NCBI GenBank assembly: GCA_903848645.1
Contig: CAINGU010000037.1
Location: forward strand, 1-64,000
Direction of reading: 5' to 3'
Length of the DNA stretch: 64,000 nucleotides
DNA from: an uncultured cyanobacterium
GTDB lineage: Bacteria; Cyanobacteriota; Cyanobacteriia; Cyanobacteriales; Nostocaceae
Shown: piece after piece, positions 17,591 through 27,919 of the stretch
How positions within the stretch are numbered: position 1 is the first letter of the stretch
Layout: the number at the start of each line of letters is the position of its first letter
Notes under the pieces: generated by a model
The model's database searches: none
The model's input: only the letters and a program-made list of their open reading frames with translations
What the model was told of the DNA's origin: nothing
Made by a program: the position numbers and the translations under genes

Positions 17591-19657
17591 TTAAGCTAGT
17601 CCTACAGATGCAATAAAAACGTCAATGATTTTGATAGCAATAAAAGGAGCAATTACGCCACCTAATCCGTAAATAAGGATATTTCGTTGCAGAAGTTGGT
17701 CAGCAGTGAGAGGGCGAAATTTCACACCAGTTAATGCTAAGGGAATCAAAGCCGGAATAATTAAAGCGTTGTAAATCAAAGCTGATAAAACCGCAGATTG
17801 GGTACTTGCCAAACCCATAATATTTAAACCACTAACACCAATACCAGGAAAGATTGCCGGAATAATGGCAAAGTATTTGGCGACATCATTAGCGAGAGAA
17901 AAAGTTGTTAAAGCCCCACGAGTAATTAGTAATTGTTTGCCAATAGTGACGATATCAATTAATTTGGTAGGATCAGAATCCAAGTCTACCATATTAGCAG
18001 CTTCCTTTGCAGCTTGTGTACCAGAATTCATGGCCACACCCACATTTGCTTGAGCTAAAGCTGGTGCATCATTAGTACCATCTCCAGTCATAGCGACTAA
18101 TTTGCCTTTGGCTTGTTCGCTGCGAATTACTTCAATTTTATCCTCTGGAGTTGCTTCAGCAATAAAGTCATCTACACCAGCTTCTTCGGCAATTACTGAA
18201 GCAGTAAGACGGTTATCTCCTGTCAGCATCACAGTTTTAATTCCCATTCTTCGCATTTGATCAAATCGCTCTTTAATCCCCGGTTTAATAATATCTTTGA
18301 GATAAATTACACCGTAGATATCATCATTTTGACAAATTGCTAATGGTGTTCCTCCTAATTTAGAAACTCGCTCATAAGCCGCATCAAGTTCTGGCGTTAA
18401 TTGTCCATTGCGAGAACGCACAAATCCTTTAATTGCGTCTACAGCACCTTTACGAATTTCTACTCCATTCGGTAAATCAATCCCACTCATTCGCGTCTTT
18501 GCTGAAAATTCAATCCCTTCTGCCGTTCTGGGATTAAAACTCAATTTTGCTCCTAATGATTCGGCTAATTTAACAATTGATTTTCCTTCGGGAGTTTCAT
18601 CAAAAATACTAGATGCTAAGGAAATCTGGGCAACTTCATTGAGGGAATGACCTTTAACAGGAATAAATTCCTCCGCCATGCGGTTTCCTAATGTAATTGT
18701 TCCCGTTTTATCTAAAACCAAGGTATTAATATCTCCACAGGCTTCTACAGCCCTTCCAGATGTGGCTATGACATTAAATTGAGCAACTCTATCCATTCCC
18801 GCAATGCCAATTGCACTCAATAATCCGCCAATTGTAGTGGGAATTAACGCCACTAATAAAGCAATTAATACCGCAATACTCACAGGTGATTTAACATAAA
18901 CTGACACTGTAGGTAGGGTGACAATTACCACTAAAAAAACTTGAGTTAGCACTGCTAAAAGTACAGTTAAAGCAATTTCATTAGGGGTTTTAGTACGAGA
19001 AGCCCCCTCAACTAAAGCAATCATGCGGTCAATAAAACCTTGACCTGGATCTGATGTTACCCTAATTATTAATTCATCAGAATTAATCCGCGTTCCTCCC
19101 GTTACAGAACTAGCAATATCAGTTCCCGGTTGTTTTAAAACTGGTGCAGACTCTCCAGTAATAGCAGATTCATCTACAGCAGCCACCCCACCAATTACTT
19201 CTCCGTCTGCGGGAATAACATCACCAGCGATAACTTTAATTTGATCACCACGACGCAAACTAGCAGAATTAACTTCTTGAATAGAACCGTCAGGTAGAAG
19301 TTTTCGGGCTGTAACATCAGATTTGGTCGCCCGTAAAGAGTCAGCTTGAGCTTTTCCTCGTCCTTCAGCCACAGCTTCCGCAAAATTTGCAAACACAAGA
19401 GTGAAGAACAAAATTATGGTAATTAGACCATTAAAAAGCCGGGGATTATTATCAGGATTAACCCCAAAAAGATTTGGTTCAACAGTTACTAAAGCCGTAA
19501 CAATCGTCCCCACCCATACTAAAAACATAACTGGATTTTTCAGCATATTGCGTGGGTCTAATTTGACAAACGCTTGTTTAAATGCTCTAGAATAAATTCC
19601 AGTATTTTTAACCTTGGGAGTATGTTTCCGTTCTTGTCGAGTCTTTGTAGTTTTCAT
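17591..19657 (-). CDS. kdpB: Potassium-transporting P-type ATPase subunit B
   Basis: 688 residues. Catalytic subunit of the high-affinity K+ pump. Seen: the actuator loop TGESAP near 168, the phosphorylation motif [11 protein letters not shown] near 315, the hinge MLTGDN near 480, [10 protein letters not shown] near 525 and several membrane helices. Lies 49 bases downstream of kdpA in the same operon. Confidence 0.97.
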   Translation of the reverse strand: MKTTKTRQERKHTPKVKNTGIYSRAFKQAFVKLDPRNMLKNPVMFLVWVGTIVTALVTVEPNLFGVNPDNNPRLFNGLITIILFFTLVFANFAEAVAEGRGKAQADSLRATKSDVTARKLLPDGSIQEVNSASLRRGDQIKVIAGDVIPADGEVIGGVAAVDESAITGESAPVLKQPGTDIASSVTGGTRINSDELIIRVTSDPGQGFIDRMIALVEGASRTKTPNEIALTVLLAVLTQVFLVVIVTLPTVSVYVKSPVSIAVLIALLVALIPTTIGGLLSAIGIAGMDRVAQFNVIATSGRAVEACGDINTLVLDKTGTITLGNRMAEEFIPVKGHSLNEVAQISLASSIFDETPEGKSIVKLAESLGAKLSFNPRTAEGIEFSAKTRMSGIDLPNGVEIRKGAVDAIKGFVRSRNGQLTPELDAAYERVSKLGGTPLAICQNDDIYGVIYLKDIIKPGIKERFDQMRRMGIKTVMLTGDNRLTASVIAEEAGVDDFIAEATPEDKIEVIRSEQAKGKLVAMTGDGTNDAPALAQANVGVAMNSGTQAAKEAANMVDLDSDPTKLIDIVTIGKQLLITRGALTTFSLANDVAKYFAIIPAIFPGIGVSGLNIMGLASTQSAVLSALIYNALIIPALIPLALTGVKFRPLTADQLLQRNILIYGLGGVIAPFIAIKIIDVFIASVGLA

Positions 19658-19706
19658 GGAAATTCTGGTGTTATTTTTGAATTGTTAATTGTTAATTTTT
19701 GATTGT

Positions 19707-21407
19707 TTAGCCTCCTTTCGCAATCAAAAACCATTCAGCAATCGGACCTAACACTAATACGGGAAAAAAAGTTAGCGCCCCAAGAATTATAATTACTCCT
19801 CCTGTAACTCCGGTGAATAAACCAGTGTCGGTTCTGAGAGTACCAGCAGTCATGGGAACTGGTTGTTTGTTGGACATACTATCTGCTAATAGCAATAAGG
19901 CAATAATTGGGATATAACGTCCTGCAAGAATGCTGAAACTGGCACTGAGATTCCACCAAAGTCCGGTTGTTGCTGGTTGACTATCACCTAATCCTTCAAA
20001 GCCAGAACCGTTATTTGCGGCTGCGGAAGCATATTCATAAACTACTTGGGAAACGCCATGAAAGCCTGGGTTACTAATACCTGAAAGGGAATCAGGAAAG
20101 GCAAAAACTATTGCCCAAGGAATGAGAATAGCGAAGGGGTGAACTAATAAAACAACGCTGGCAAGAACGATTTCTTTTTTCTCAATTTTGCGACCTAAAA
20201 ATTCTGGTGTTCTTCCTACCATTAAGCCGGTTAAAAACACTGCTAAAATATAGTAGATAAATAAGAATGCTGTACCAGTTCCTTGACCTCCCCAGATGAT
20301 TTGCAAGAATAAATTAAACAGAAAAACGAGTCCACCTGGGGGCATAAATGAGTCGAGAAATGCGTTCACAGCACCACACATTGTTCCTGTGGTAATAGTT
20401 GCGAATAATGAACTTTGCGCCCAACCAAATCTAACTTCTTTTCCTTCTAAATTAGGTTGTTGTGATCCTAGGAGAGAATTAACTAAAGGATTTCCTTGAT
20501 ACTCACCAATTGTAGTTACAATCAACAAGACAGTAAAGATAGTAAAAACCATCCAAAATGCTAACCATGCCTGTTTGAGATTGTTAGCAAATACGCCGTA
20601 GGTGTAAATCAGTGCTGTAGGGATGGAAATCATTCCCCAAGTTTGTAATAAGTTAGAAAAACCACTGGGATTTTCAAAGGGATGTGCTGAGTTAATGGCA
20701 AAAAAACCACCACCATTTTCGCCAATTTGTTTGATCGCTTCCATGTGGGCAACCGGACCACGGGCGATCGCTTGAGTAGCACCTTCTAATGTTGTGGCTG
20801 TTGCTACTCCTGCAAGGGTTTCTGGCACACCAGCCATGATGAATAACAATCCCATAATTATCGACATGGGCAACAAAATCCGTGTAATTGACTTGGTGAT
20901 GTCAATATAAAAGTTACCCAAAGTTCTGCCAGTTAAACCGCGAATAAAGGCGATTCCTACTGCTAAACCTGTCGCTGATGAAACGAACATTAGAAAATTC
21001 AAAGCAAAGGTTTGACTGGCATAACTAAAGGTTGTTTCTCCAGAATAATGTTGTTGATCTGTATTAGTCAGAAAAGAAAAAGTCGTGTGTAATGCTGTAT
21101 CCCAAGTAGGTGTACCTAACCCTGTCGGATTGAATGGTAGCCATGCTTGAGTCATCAAGATTGTAAATACTAAAATCCCCATAACGATATTGCTGTAAAG
21201 TACAGCTTTCGTATATTGCCAACCTGTCATTTCATCTTGAGGACGAACTCCACTTAAAGCAAAAATTATTCTTTCTAAGGGATTTAACACAGAATCAAGC
21301 AGTGTGCTTTCTCCTAGAAAAACGCGAGCGATATATCTCCCTAATAAAGGAGTGGTGGCAATGACGATAATTAATGTCAATGCAATTTGTATCCAACCTT
21401 GTAACAT
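19707..21407 (-). CDS. kdpA: Potassium-transporting ATPase subunit A (K+ channel-like)
   Basis: 566 residues, about ten membrane helices. KdpA carries the selectivity filter; the conserved [19 protein letters not shown] is present near residue 230, and other filter regions ([27 protein letters not shown]) can be seen. The ATG at 21407 has a strong GAGGAG site 12 bases upstream. First gene of the kdp operon, divergent from a two-component system. Confidence 0.97.
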   Translation of the reverse strand: MLQGWIQIALTLIIVIATTPLLGRYIARVFLGESTLLDSVLNPLERIIFALSGVRPQDEMTGWQYTKAVLYSNIVMGILVFTILMTQAWLPFNPTGLGTPTWDTALHTTFSFLTNTDQQHYSGETTFSYASQTFALNFLMFVSSATGLAVGIAFIRGLTGRTLGNFYIDITKSITRILLPMSIIMGLLFIMAGVPETLAGVATATTLEGATQAIARGPVAHMEAIKQIGENGGGFFAINSAHPFENPSGFSNLLQTWGMISIPTALIYTYGVFANNLKQAWLAFWMVFTIFTVLLIVTTIGEYQGNPLVNSLLGSQQPNLEGKEVRFGWAQSSLFATITTGTMCGAVNAFLDSFMPPGGLVFLFNLFLQIIWGGQGTGTAFLFIYYILAVFLTGLMVGRTPEFLGRKIEKKEIVLASVVLLVHPFAILIPWAIVFAFPDSLSGISNPGFHGVSQVVYEYASAAANNGSGFEGLGDSQPATTGLWWNLSASFSILAGRYIPIIALLLLADSMSNKQPVPMTAGTLRTDTGLFTGVTGGVIIILGALTFFPVLVLGPIAEWFLIAKGG

Positions 21408-21610
21408 GAATTATAAAATCTCCTCAAAGAAAGTTGTTATGGCTTTTCAGTATCATCTTCGTTCATTATTTCATCCTAAAAATCCTGATTTAGATAGTTA
21501 TCTTGAGATGATTAATTTATATCATCAATTATTGTGGCAATAAAAACAAGGAGTACAAGGATATAAAAATCGTTTATTTTTCTATTTATGTGTCTACCTA
21601 GAGATATATA

Positions 21611-21660
21611 TCAGTGTTTAGTAAAGTTTAGTGAAAATCTAAACGCTAGTAAACAGTAAA
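21611..21660. promoter_or_regulatory. Dyad-symmetric candidate operator between kdpA and the sensor kinase gene
   Basis: GTTTAG(T) repeats at 21615 and 21625 face CTAAAC at 21638 and AGTAAAC at 21648 and 21654. Together 21615-21653 makes an imperfect 39-base palindrome centred in TGAAAAT. It sits in the 340-base divergent region, about 200 bases upstream of kdpA and 100 upstream of the kinase gene, a plausible site for the NarL-type regulator. No -35/-10 pair is assigned with confidence in this gap. Confidence 0.5.
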
Positions 21661-21662
21661 CA

Positions 21663-21695
21663 AGATCCCCAACTTCTTAAAGAAGTCGGAGATCT
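21663..21695. repeat. Palindromic dispersed repeat (AGATCCCCAACTTCTT type)
   Basis: Inverted repeat AGATCCCCAACTTCTT / AAGAAGTCGGAGATCT. A closely related copy forms the 3' coding end of menE (57928-57960). It may act as a weak stem-loop in the kinase-gene leader. Confidence 0.75.
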
Positions 21696-21747
21696 AAACC
21701 TTGATAATTGTTATAGTTATATAAGTCGAGAAAAGGCAACTTAGTAA

Positions 21748-22857
21748 ATGGCATATTTAAAAAAGAAATTAATAAACAATAACTTACAAGTCGGTAAAAT
21801 ATTGCTAATTGTGACTATATTTATCTTTTTAGCAGTTTTAGAATATTCTACCCCAAATGACTATGTTTTTGGATATCTCTACAGTGGAGCAATTTTATTA
21901 GTCAATTCTTGGTTTGGAGGAATAGCAACAACAAGCGCAACATTTGTTGCTGTTTTTCTAACTATATTAAATGCGTGGATACCTGGAGGTGAAGTAATTC
22001 GGGCTTCCACTGTTGCTAGTCGAATAATTGCAGCAATAGCGTTGATAGTCACCGGATTTTTGAGTCAACGACTGCGAAAATCTCAAAAAGCGATCGCACT
22101 TACTCAAACTCAATTAGAAAGCCAAGCCCAATTAGTGAGACTACGAGAAGATTTTGCCTCCACACTTACCCACGATTTAAAAACGCCACTTTTGGGAGCA
22201 ATTGAAACTATTAAGGCCTTTCAACAAGAAAAATTTGGTGTGGTTTTACCAAGCCAGCAAAAAGTTTTAGCGACAATGGCACGCAGTCATGAAACTTCTT
22301 TAGATTTATTAGAAACTTTGTTAGATGTTTATCGCAATGATACTGAAGGCTTAAAACTGGATTTAGCTCCTATAGATTTAAGTATTTTAGCAGAAATGGC
22401 GGCGGGTACTTTGATTGAATTAGCGGCAAATCGTCGCATTCATCTATCATTAAACTATGGTGACTCTGATTGGAAACGCTCTCTTTGGGTTCACGGTGAT
22501 GCTTTGCAACTGCAACGAGTTTTTAGCAATCTGCTGATTAATGCTATTAACCATTCTCGACGCGGAGATCATGTTGAAATCGTCTTAGAACCCCAAACTT
22601 CCTATCAAGTCGTGAAAATTTTAGATACGGGTGCAGGGATTCAAGCTGAACAGTTTCCCCACTTATTTGAACGATTTTACCAAGGAAATAGCGATAGCGG
22701 TGGGCTTTCCCAACGCCAAGCCAAAGGTTCTGGATTAGGACTTTATTTATCTCGGCAAATTATTGAAGCTCATCAGGGTATAATATGGGCAGAAAACAGA
22801 GTTCCTAATGGCGCAATTTTTGCCTTCAAGCTACCTGTTTTACCATTTAAGTCTTAA
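21748..22857 (+). CDS. Membrane histidine kinase, probable Kdp sensor
   Basis: 369 residues. Three or four membrane helices in the first 110 residues resemble the membrane domain of sensor kinases (KdpD DUF4118 style: LEYSTPNDYVFGYLYSGAILL). Then HisKA with FASTLTHDLKTPLLG (phospho-His near 142) and an ATPase domain with N box LLINAINHS, G1 DTGAGI and G2 GSGLGLYL. It is divergent from kdpA and 10 bases upstream of its response regulator gene. Because the linked KdpD lacks a kinase domain, this protein is the best local candidate to supply kinase output; inference. Confidence 0.88.
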   Translation: MAYLKKKLINNNLQVGKILLIVTIFIFLAVLEYSTPNDYVFGYLYSGAILLVNSWFGGIATTSATFVAVFLTILNAWIPGGEVIRASTVASRIIAAIALIVTGFLSQRLRKSQKAIALTQTQLESQAQLVRLREDFASTLTHDLKTPLLGAIETIKAFQQEKFGVVLPSQQKVLATMARSHETSLDLLETLLDVYRNDTEGLKLDLAPIDLSILAEMAAGTLIELAANRRIHLSLNYGDSDWKRSLWVHGDALQLQRVFSNLLINAINHSRRGDHVEIVLEPQTSYQVVKILDTGAGIQAEQFPHLFERFYQGNSDSGGLSQRQAKGSGLGLYLSRQIIEAHQGIIWAENRVPNGAIFAFKLPVLPFKS

Positions 22858-22867
22858 ATAACATCAG

Positions 22868-23581
22868 ATGTCTTCTACCACTATAAAAATCCTCCTAGTT
22901 GAGGATGATGAACTTTTCCGTTTGGGCTTGCGTGTGCGATTGCAGCAAGAAACTGGTTTGGAGATTATCGCGGAAGCAGAAGATGGTGAAACAGCCATTG
23001 AGTTAGTCAACCAGCATTCTCTCGATGTCGTTCTTTTAGATGTAGGATTACCAGGAATTGGAGGAATTGAAGCCTGTTCCCAAATTAAACAAAAATATCC
23101 CAATTTGCCAATTTTAGTTCTCACTTCTCATTCCCAAAAATCTCTGATTACGCGGTTAATTGAAGTGGGCGCTCAAGGTTATTGTCTCAAAGGTATTGCG
23201 GCTGAAAAATTGGTATTGGCCCTCTATTCTGTAGCGGCTGGGGCATCTTGGTGGGATGAAACTGCAACTAGAGAAATTCGTTCAGCATTAGTGGATGATT
23301 ATCGCCAAATTGAATCAGAAAATAGCTCAAAACCTGCTAACAAACTAACACAAAGAGAACAAGAAATTTTATCACTATTAGCAGCGGGAAAAACTAATCA
23401 AGAAATTGCTATTGCACTCTATATTACGTCGGGAACAGTGCGGGTACACGTCCATACTATCTTACAAAAACTAGAAGTTAGCGATCGCTCTCAGGCTGTT
23501 GTTGTCGCTTTACAAAAACGGTTGATTAAAAACGATTTAATCAAATTAAATTCCTCTTTTCACCCACATTCTGCATCCTAG
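22868..23581 (+). CDS. NarL/LuxR-type response regulator
   Basis: 237 residues. Receiver domain with acidic pocket VEDDE, phospho-acceptor Asp in VVLLDVGLPG (about 57) and Lys in GYCLKG (about 108). The C-terminal LuxR helix-turn-helix (LTQREQEILSLLAAGKTNQEIA) is near 160-215. Classical KdpE is OmpR-type with a winged helix, so if this protein controls kdp it is an unrelated replacement. Cotranscribed with the kinase gene. Confidence 0.92.
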   Translation: MSSTTIKILLVEDDELFRLGLRVRLQQETGLEIIAEAEDGETAIELVNQHSLDVVLLDVGLPGIGGIEACSQIKQKYPNLPILVLTSHSQKSLITRLIEVGAQGYCLKGIAAEKLVLALYSVAAGASWWDETATREIRSALVDDYRQIESENSSKPANKLTQREQEILSLLAAGKTNQEIAIALYITSGTVRVHVHTILQKLEVSDRSQAVVVALQKRLIKNDLIKLNSSFHPHSAS

Positions 23582-23654
23582 AGTCAAATTTTCAGCATCT
23601 TTTGCACAATATTTAATTTTAGCAAATATTCTTTACCCACCTTTTAATATATTT

Positions 23655-24707
23655 ATGCAAATCAATTTTCAAACCTTTACCGTTAATAAACGATTTCCCT
23701 TAACAATTAGTCGCGGGACAACAGCACAAACAACAAATATTTGGTTACAAATTGCCCAAGAGGGAATTGCAGGTTGGGGAGAAGCATCTCCTTTTGGTGT
23801 GGGCAATCACAGGCAATCTACCGAGCAAATTCAAGATTCTTTGCAGCAAATTATACCTATTGTCCAAAAATTTAGCCCTTGGCAACGGCAGGAAATTGAG
23901 GCAGTATTAGAACGAATGCAAGTTCCTTCCGCAGTTAAAGCGGCCTTGGATATGGCATTACATGATTGGTTGGGTAAGCGAGTGGATTTACCTTTGTGGC
24001 AACTGTGGGGACTGAATAAAAATGCTATAGTGCCAACATCGGTAACAATTGGGATTAATTCCCCAGCAGGTGCAAAGTCCAGGACGCGAGACTGGTTAGA
24101 ATTTATGGATGTGCAGTTATTAAAGGTAAAATTAGGTTCGACCGCAGGAATAGAAGCAGATCAAAAAATGTTATTAGCAGTAAAGGAAACAGCAGCGGGA
24201 AAAGATGTGTTTGTTGATGCTAACGGAGGTTGGAGTTTGACTGATGCCATTCATATGTGTAGTTGGTTAGCGGATTTGGGAATAAAGTATGTAGAACAGC
24301 CTTTAGCAAGGGGTGAAGAAGCAAATTTAGCCCAGTTAAAAAAACATTCACCATTACCAATTTTTGTAGATGAAAGTTGCTTTACTAGTGCGGATATTCC
24401 CCGATTAGCTGATCATGTAGATGGAATTAATATCAAGTTAATGAAATCTGGGGGAATTACTGAGGCTATGCGAATGGTGCATACAGCCAAAGCCCATAAT
24501 TTACAAGTGATGTTTGGTTGTTATTCTGATAGTTCTCTGGCTAATACTGCTGCATTACAACTTGCACCACTGGCTGATTATTTAGATTTAGATAGTCACT
24601 TAAATTTAATTGATGATCCTTTTAGTGGTGCAGTGGTAGAAAATGGGCGAGTTTTGCCGAATAATTTACCTGGTTTGGGAGTAAAACATAGTGCGTCTGT
24701 CGCTTAA
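23655..24707 (+). CDS. Enolase-superfamily dipeptide epimerase / N-acetylglutamate racemase-like (DgcA-like)
   Basis: 350 residues. All superfamily residues are in place: KVK (LLKVKLG, about 158), metal ligands in VDANGGW (about 191), EQPL (about 217) and VDESCF (about 242), and the second acid/base Lys in NIKLMKSGG (about 266). Close relatives are Ala-Glu dipeptide epimerases. The next gene overlaps its end by 17 bases and is a DUF1611 protein, the pairing seen for DgcA (N-acetyl-D-Glu racemase) and DgcN. Substrate undecided between muropeptide dipeptides and N-acetylglutamate. Confidence 0.87.
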   Translation: MQINFQTFTVNKRFPLTISRGTTAQTTNIWLQIAQEGIAGWGEASPFGVGNHRQSTEQIQDSLQQIIPIVQKFSPWQRQEIEAVLERMQVPSAVKAALDMALHDWLGKRVDLPLWQLWGLNKNAIVPTSVTIGINSPAGAKSRTRDWLEFMDVQLLKVKLGSTAGIEADQKMLLAVKETAAGKDVFVDANGGWSLTDAIHMCSWLADLGIKYVEQPLARGEEANLAQLKKHSPLPIFVDESCFTSADIPRLADHVDGINIKLMKSGGITEAMRMVHTAKAHNLQVMFGCYSDSSLANTAALQLAPLADYLDLDSHLNLIDDPFSGAVVENGRVLPNNLPGLGVKHSASVA

Positions 24708-25737
24708 TCAAAAAATAGCAATTCTTCTCCATGAGGGAATTACTGGAGTTCAGGGAAAAACAGGGTTATCAATTTTACGCTATAGTGAATCTGCAATTGT
24801 GGCTGTGATTGACAGAGAATCTGTAGGTAAATCTTTAGTAGAGTTAACAGGTATTAAGCGAGATGTACCAATTGTGGGATCTGTAACAGCAGCATTACAG
24901 TACAAGCCGGAAGTCTTGGTAATTGGGATTGCTCCCAAAGGTGGTGCTGTTCCTGATGATTATTGGGCTGATATTAAGGATGCCCTCAAAGCGGGAATGT
25001 CTTTGGTAAATGGATTACATACACCACTGGCAAATATACCGGAATTAAATGCCCTGCTTAAACCAGGACAATTGATTTGGGATGTCCGCAAAGAACCAGC
25101 TAATTTAGATGTAGCATCAGGAATGGCGCGAAATCTACCCTGTCGGCGGGTATTGACAGTGGGAACGGATATGGCAATTGGGAAAATGTCCACCAGTCTA
25201 GAATTACACCGGGCGGCTAAGTTGCGGGGTATCCGTTCTAAGTTTTTGGCTACCGGTCAAACGGGCTTAATGTTGGAAGGGGAAGGAGTGGCTTTAGATG
25301 CTGTGCGGGTAGATTTTGCCGCTGGTGCGGTGGAACAGTTAGTCATGCGTTTTGGTCAGCATTATGACATTCTGCAAATTGAAGGGCAAGGTTCTCTTTT
25401 ACACCCTGGTTCAACGGCAACTTTACCTTTAATTCGGGGTTCTCAACCCACGCATTTAATATTAGTGCATCAAGCAGGACAAACCCATAACCGTAATAAT
25501 CCCACTATACCGATTCCATCGTTACCGGAAGTAATTCGGATGTATGAAATTGTTGCTAGTGGTGCGGGTGCTTTTGGTCACGTTCCTGTGGTGGGAATAG
25601 CTTTAAATACTAGGAATTTAGGGGAAATAGAGGCAAAAAATGCGATCGCGCAAATCATAGCAGAAACTAAACTACCTTGTACAGATCCTATCCGGTTTGG
25701 GGCTGGGTTGTTGTTGAATGCAGTTATGCAGAGTTAG
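24691..25737 (+). CDS. DUF1611 protein, DgcN-like (D-glutamate N-acetyltransferase candidate)
   Basis: 348 residues. N-terminal Rossmann-like half (IVAVIDRESVG, LVIGIAPKGG) and a C-terminal P-loop-like half (VGTDMAIGKMST near 153). DUF1611 includes DgcN, which acetylates D-glutamate before DgcA racemises it. The GTG start is preceded by GGGAG at about 9 bases and overlaps the epimerase gene, so the two are translated together. Confidence 0.85.
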   Translation: MRLSLNQKIAILLHEGITGVQGKTGLSILRYSESAIVAVIDRESVGKSLVELTGIKRDVPIVGSVTAALQYKPEVLVIGIAPKGGAVPDDYWADIKDALKAGMSLVNGLHTPLANIPELNALLKPGQLIWDVRKEPANLDVASGMARNLPCRRVLTVGTDMAIGKMSTSLELHRAAKLRGIRSKFLATGQTGLMLEGEGVALDAVRVDFAAGAVEQLVMRFGQHYDILQIEGQGSLLHPGSTATLPLIRGSQPTHLILVHQAGQTHNRNNPTIPIPSLPEVIRMYEIVASGAGAFGHVPVVGIALNTRNLGEIEAKNAIAQIIAETKLPCTDPIRFGAGLLLNAVMQS

Positions 25738-25781
25738 CTTAGACTTTTATGGCTTACACCACGCTCCGCTATCAGCAAGCC

Positions 25782-26606
25782 CTACTTATCTGCTCCCATG
25801 CTATGTGATGAACGGAATAAATGATTATGGTCAGGATGGTATAAACGAGAGCGTCCACTTACAGGTAATAGTGCGGGACTGATGACATAAAGTGTAGTCC
25901 GTCGTAATTTTTCTTCATGAGTACAATCTGCCATTTCTGCTAAAGTCACAACTCGAATTTTTTCATCTGGCCAGCCTAAACGATAGCAAATTGCTACCGG
26001 AGTATCCTGATGATAATGTTCTAACAATTTAGTTTGAGCTTCAGTGATATGATGCACACTTAGATATAAACATAAACTAGCTTGATGTGCTGCTAGAGTT
26101 GCCAACTCTTCTGTATCAGGTACGTGAGTGCGGCCACTAATGCGGGTGAGGATAATAGTTTGCACCAAACCAGGAACAGTTAACTCTATCTTCAGTTTAG
26201 CTGCGGCGGCTTGAAAAGCACTAATCCCAGGAATAACTTCAAAAGGAATATTAGCTGCTGCTAATAGCTGCATTTGTTCATGAATAGCGCTGTAGAGACT
26301 AGGATCACCAGAATGCAGTCTTACCACAGATTTATGCGATCGCACACTATCAATCATAATTGGTAAAATTTCTTCCAAAGTCCGATTTGCCGTTTTGATA
26401 ATTTCCGCATCTGAACGACAAACATCTAAAATCTGTTCTGGGACTAAAGAATCTGCAAATAAAATCACATCAGCCGTAGCCAACAACTTTTGCGCTCTAA
26501 CCGTTAATAAATCAGGATCTCCCGGACCTGCACCCACAATATAAACCGCTGGCTCTAAGGAATTTAGATACTTAGGAAACCTCAAATTACCCGTAGATTC
26601 ACACAT
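25782..26606 (-). CDS. cobM: Precorrin-4 C11-methyltransferase
   Basis: 274 residues. SAM-dependent tetrapyrrole methylase in cobalamin synthesis. Seen: VYIVGAGPGDPDLLT near 18, the LHSGDPSLYSA motif near 100 and PGISAFQAAAA near 125. Long C-terminal tail. GGGGG lies 7 bases before the ATG. No other cobalamin genes are adjacent, and no cobalamin riboswitch motif was found upstream. Confidence 0.93.
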   Translation of the reverse strand: MCESTGNLRFPKYLNSLEPAVYIVGAGPGDPDLLTVRAQKLLATADVILFADSLVPEQILDVCRSDAEIIKTANRTLEEILPIMIDSVRSHKSVVRLHSGDPSLYSAIHEQMQLLAAANIPFEVIPGISAFQAAAAKLKIELTVPGLVQTIILTRISGRTHVPDTEELATLAAHQASLCLYLSVHHITEAQTKLLEHYHQDTPVAICYRLGWPDEKIRVVTLAEMADCTHEEKLRRTTLYVISPALLPVSGRSRLYHPDHNHLFRSSHSMGADK

Positions 26607-26718
26607 CCATTTCCCCCTTCAAAACTCTGCGAAAAAAAACTTTTGGTATTTGCTCAGTACCCTTCCGGATTCAGCCCCTTTGCCTAGTAGAAATAGATGG
26701 TAGATGCACCCTGGTTAA

Positions 26719-26744
26719 GCCCTGGAGATTAATTACTCTGGGGC
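26719..26744. terminator. Weak hairpin between lgt and cobM
   Basis: GCCC..GAG and CTC..GGGC pair with a two-base internal mismatch, followed on the plus strand by a T-run. The flanking genes are both on the minus strand, where the T-run would precede the stem, so its role is unclear. Confidence 0.3.
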
Positions 26745-26755
26745 ATTTTTTATTT

Positions 26756-27619
26756 CTAGTCATCTCCCTTCAACGGAGAAACAACATCAGGTAAGGGGCG
26801 CTTGAGGACATACAGCCAAGCTAAACCAACTAATCCTAAAGTCATTCCCCCTAAACTTACCATCTGTGCCATCCGTAAAGGTCCTAGCATTAAGCTATCT
26901 GTGCGTAAACCTTCAATCCAAAACCGCCCCAAGCTATAAGCTACCCAGTAAACTAAAAATAACGTCCCTACTTGTAAACGTGGTTTTTTAGATAAAGCTC
27001 GAAAAAACAAAGTTAGTAACAGCGAAAACACCATTAAATTCCACAACGATTCATAGAGAAAAGTGGGATGAAAATATTCAAAATTAACTAATTCCAAAGG
27101 ACGACGATCTGGGGGAATATATAACTTCCAAGGTAAATCAGTGGGACTACCAAACGCTTCGGAATTGAAAAAATTTCCCCACCGGCCAATTGCTTGCCCT
27201 AGAATTAACGAAGGAGCAACCAGATCAGTCAATTGCCAAAAAGATATTTTGTTAAGTTTAGCAAAAATCAACGCCGCGATTACACCGCCAATAATTGCCC
27301 CATGAATAGCAATACCCCCTTGCCAAATCGCAATTATCCGTTCTGGGTGTTGAGAATATTCTGACCATTGAAACAACACATAATACAGCCTAGCGGCGGG
27401 AATAGCACCAATTACCAGCCAAATTGATAAATCACTGATTAAATCTGGATTAACGTGACGACGCTTGGCTAGGTACTGAGAAATACTGACACCAATTAAC
27501 ACGGCAGAGGCAATTAATAACCCATACCAGCGAACAACTATTGGCCCCAATTTTAGTACAATTGGACCAGGAGAAGTAAATTGAAACCCCAAGGGCAAAA
27601 CAGAAAAATCTACTATCAT
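26756..27619 (-). CDS. lgt: Prolipoprotein diacylglyceryl transferase
   Basis: 287 residues, seven membrane helices. Transfers diacylglycerol to the lipobox Cys of lipoproteins. The signature [13 protein letters not shown] is near 146, RWYGLLIA near 30 and HPTFLYES near 185. Normal length. Confidence 0.96.
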   Translation of the reverse strand: MIVDFSVLPLGFQFTSPGPIVLKLGPIVVRWYGLLIASAVLIGVSISQYLAKRRHVNPDLISDLSIWLVIGAIPAARLYYVLFQWSEYSQHPERIIAIWQGGIAIHGAIIGGVIAALIFAKLNKISFWQLTDLVAPSLILGQAIGRWGNFFNSEAFGSPTDLPWKLYIPPDRRPLELVNFEYFHPTFLYESLWNLMVFSLLLTLFFRALSKKPRLQVGTLFLVYWVAYSLGRFWIEGLRTDSLMLGPLRMAQMVSLGGMTLGLVGLAWLYVLKRPLPDVVSPLKGDD

Positions 27620-27779
27620 GCAAAATTACCTATAGGAGTATGAAGTCTATGAGGATGAAAAACAATAATATAGTATGCCTTAGTCACTATAGCGGTATCC
27701 ACTCCCACCAGATCCAAACTTTACAGCAAAATCCATACACAAATAGCCTCTTAACTCCTTCTTCCTCTTCTTCTTCCTT

Positions 27780-27834
27780 CTGACTCCTAACTCCTAACTC
27801 CTAACTCCTAACTCCTGACTCCTGACTCCTCCTA
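27780..27834. repeat. Heptanucleotide tandem repeat (STRR type)
   Basis: About seven head-to-tail copies of a 7-base unit, first AACTCCT, then GACTCCT. Short tandemly repeated heptamers are typical of heterocystous cyanobacteria. A two-copy version occurs near 6450. No gene is seen elsewhere between 27620 and 27919. Confidence 0.85.
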
Positions 27835-27919
27835 ATAATTCCCAATCATGAAGCAGGAGATGTTAGATTTAACTAAGTTATGTGAAAAAGCTGTCAATAT
27901 AATCACCTAAAATAACATT

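Noticed and set aside
21439..21543. 34-codon plus-strand frame between kdpA and the kinase gene
   Set aside because: It has an ATG but no convincing ribosome-binding site or recognised family; it overlaps the kdpA leader. Could be a leader peptide, but the evidence is too thin.
26660..26690. SRP RNA-like TCCGGAAGG on the minus strand
   Set aside because: The flanking bases lack the conserved symmetric loop (CAGG...AGCAG) and no flanking helix is seen, so it is not called an RNA gene.
26607..26755. Cobalamin riboswitch before cobM
   Set aside because: The B12-box consensus (GCCACTG) and the other conserved blocks are absent.
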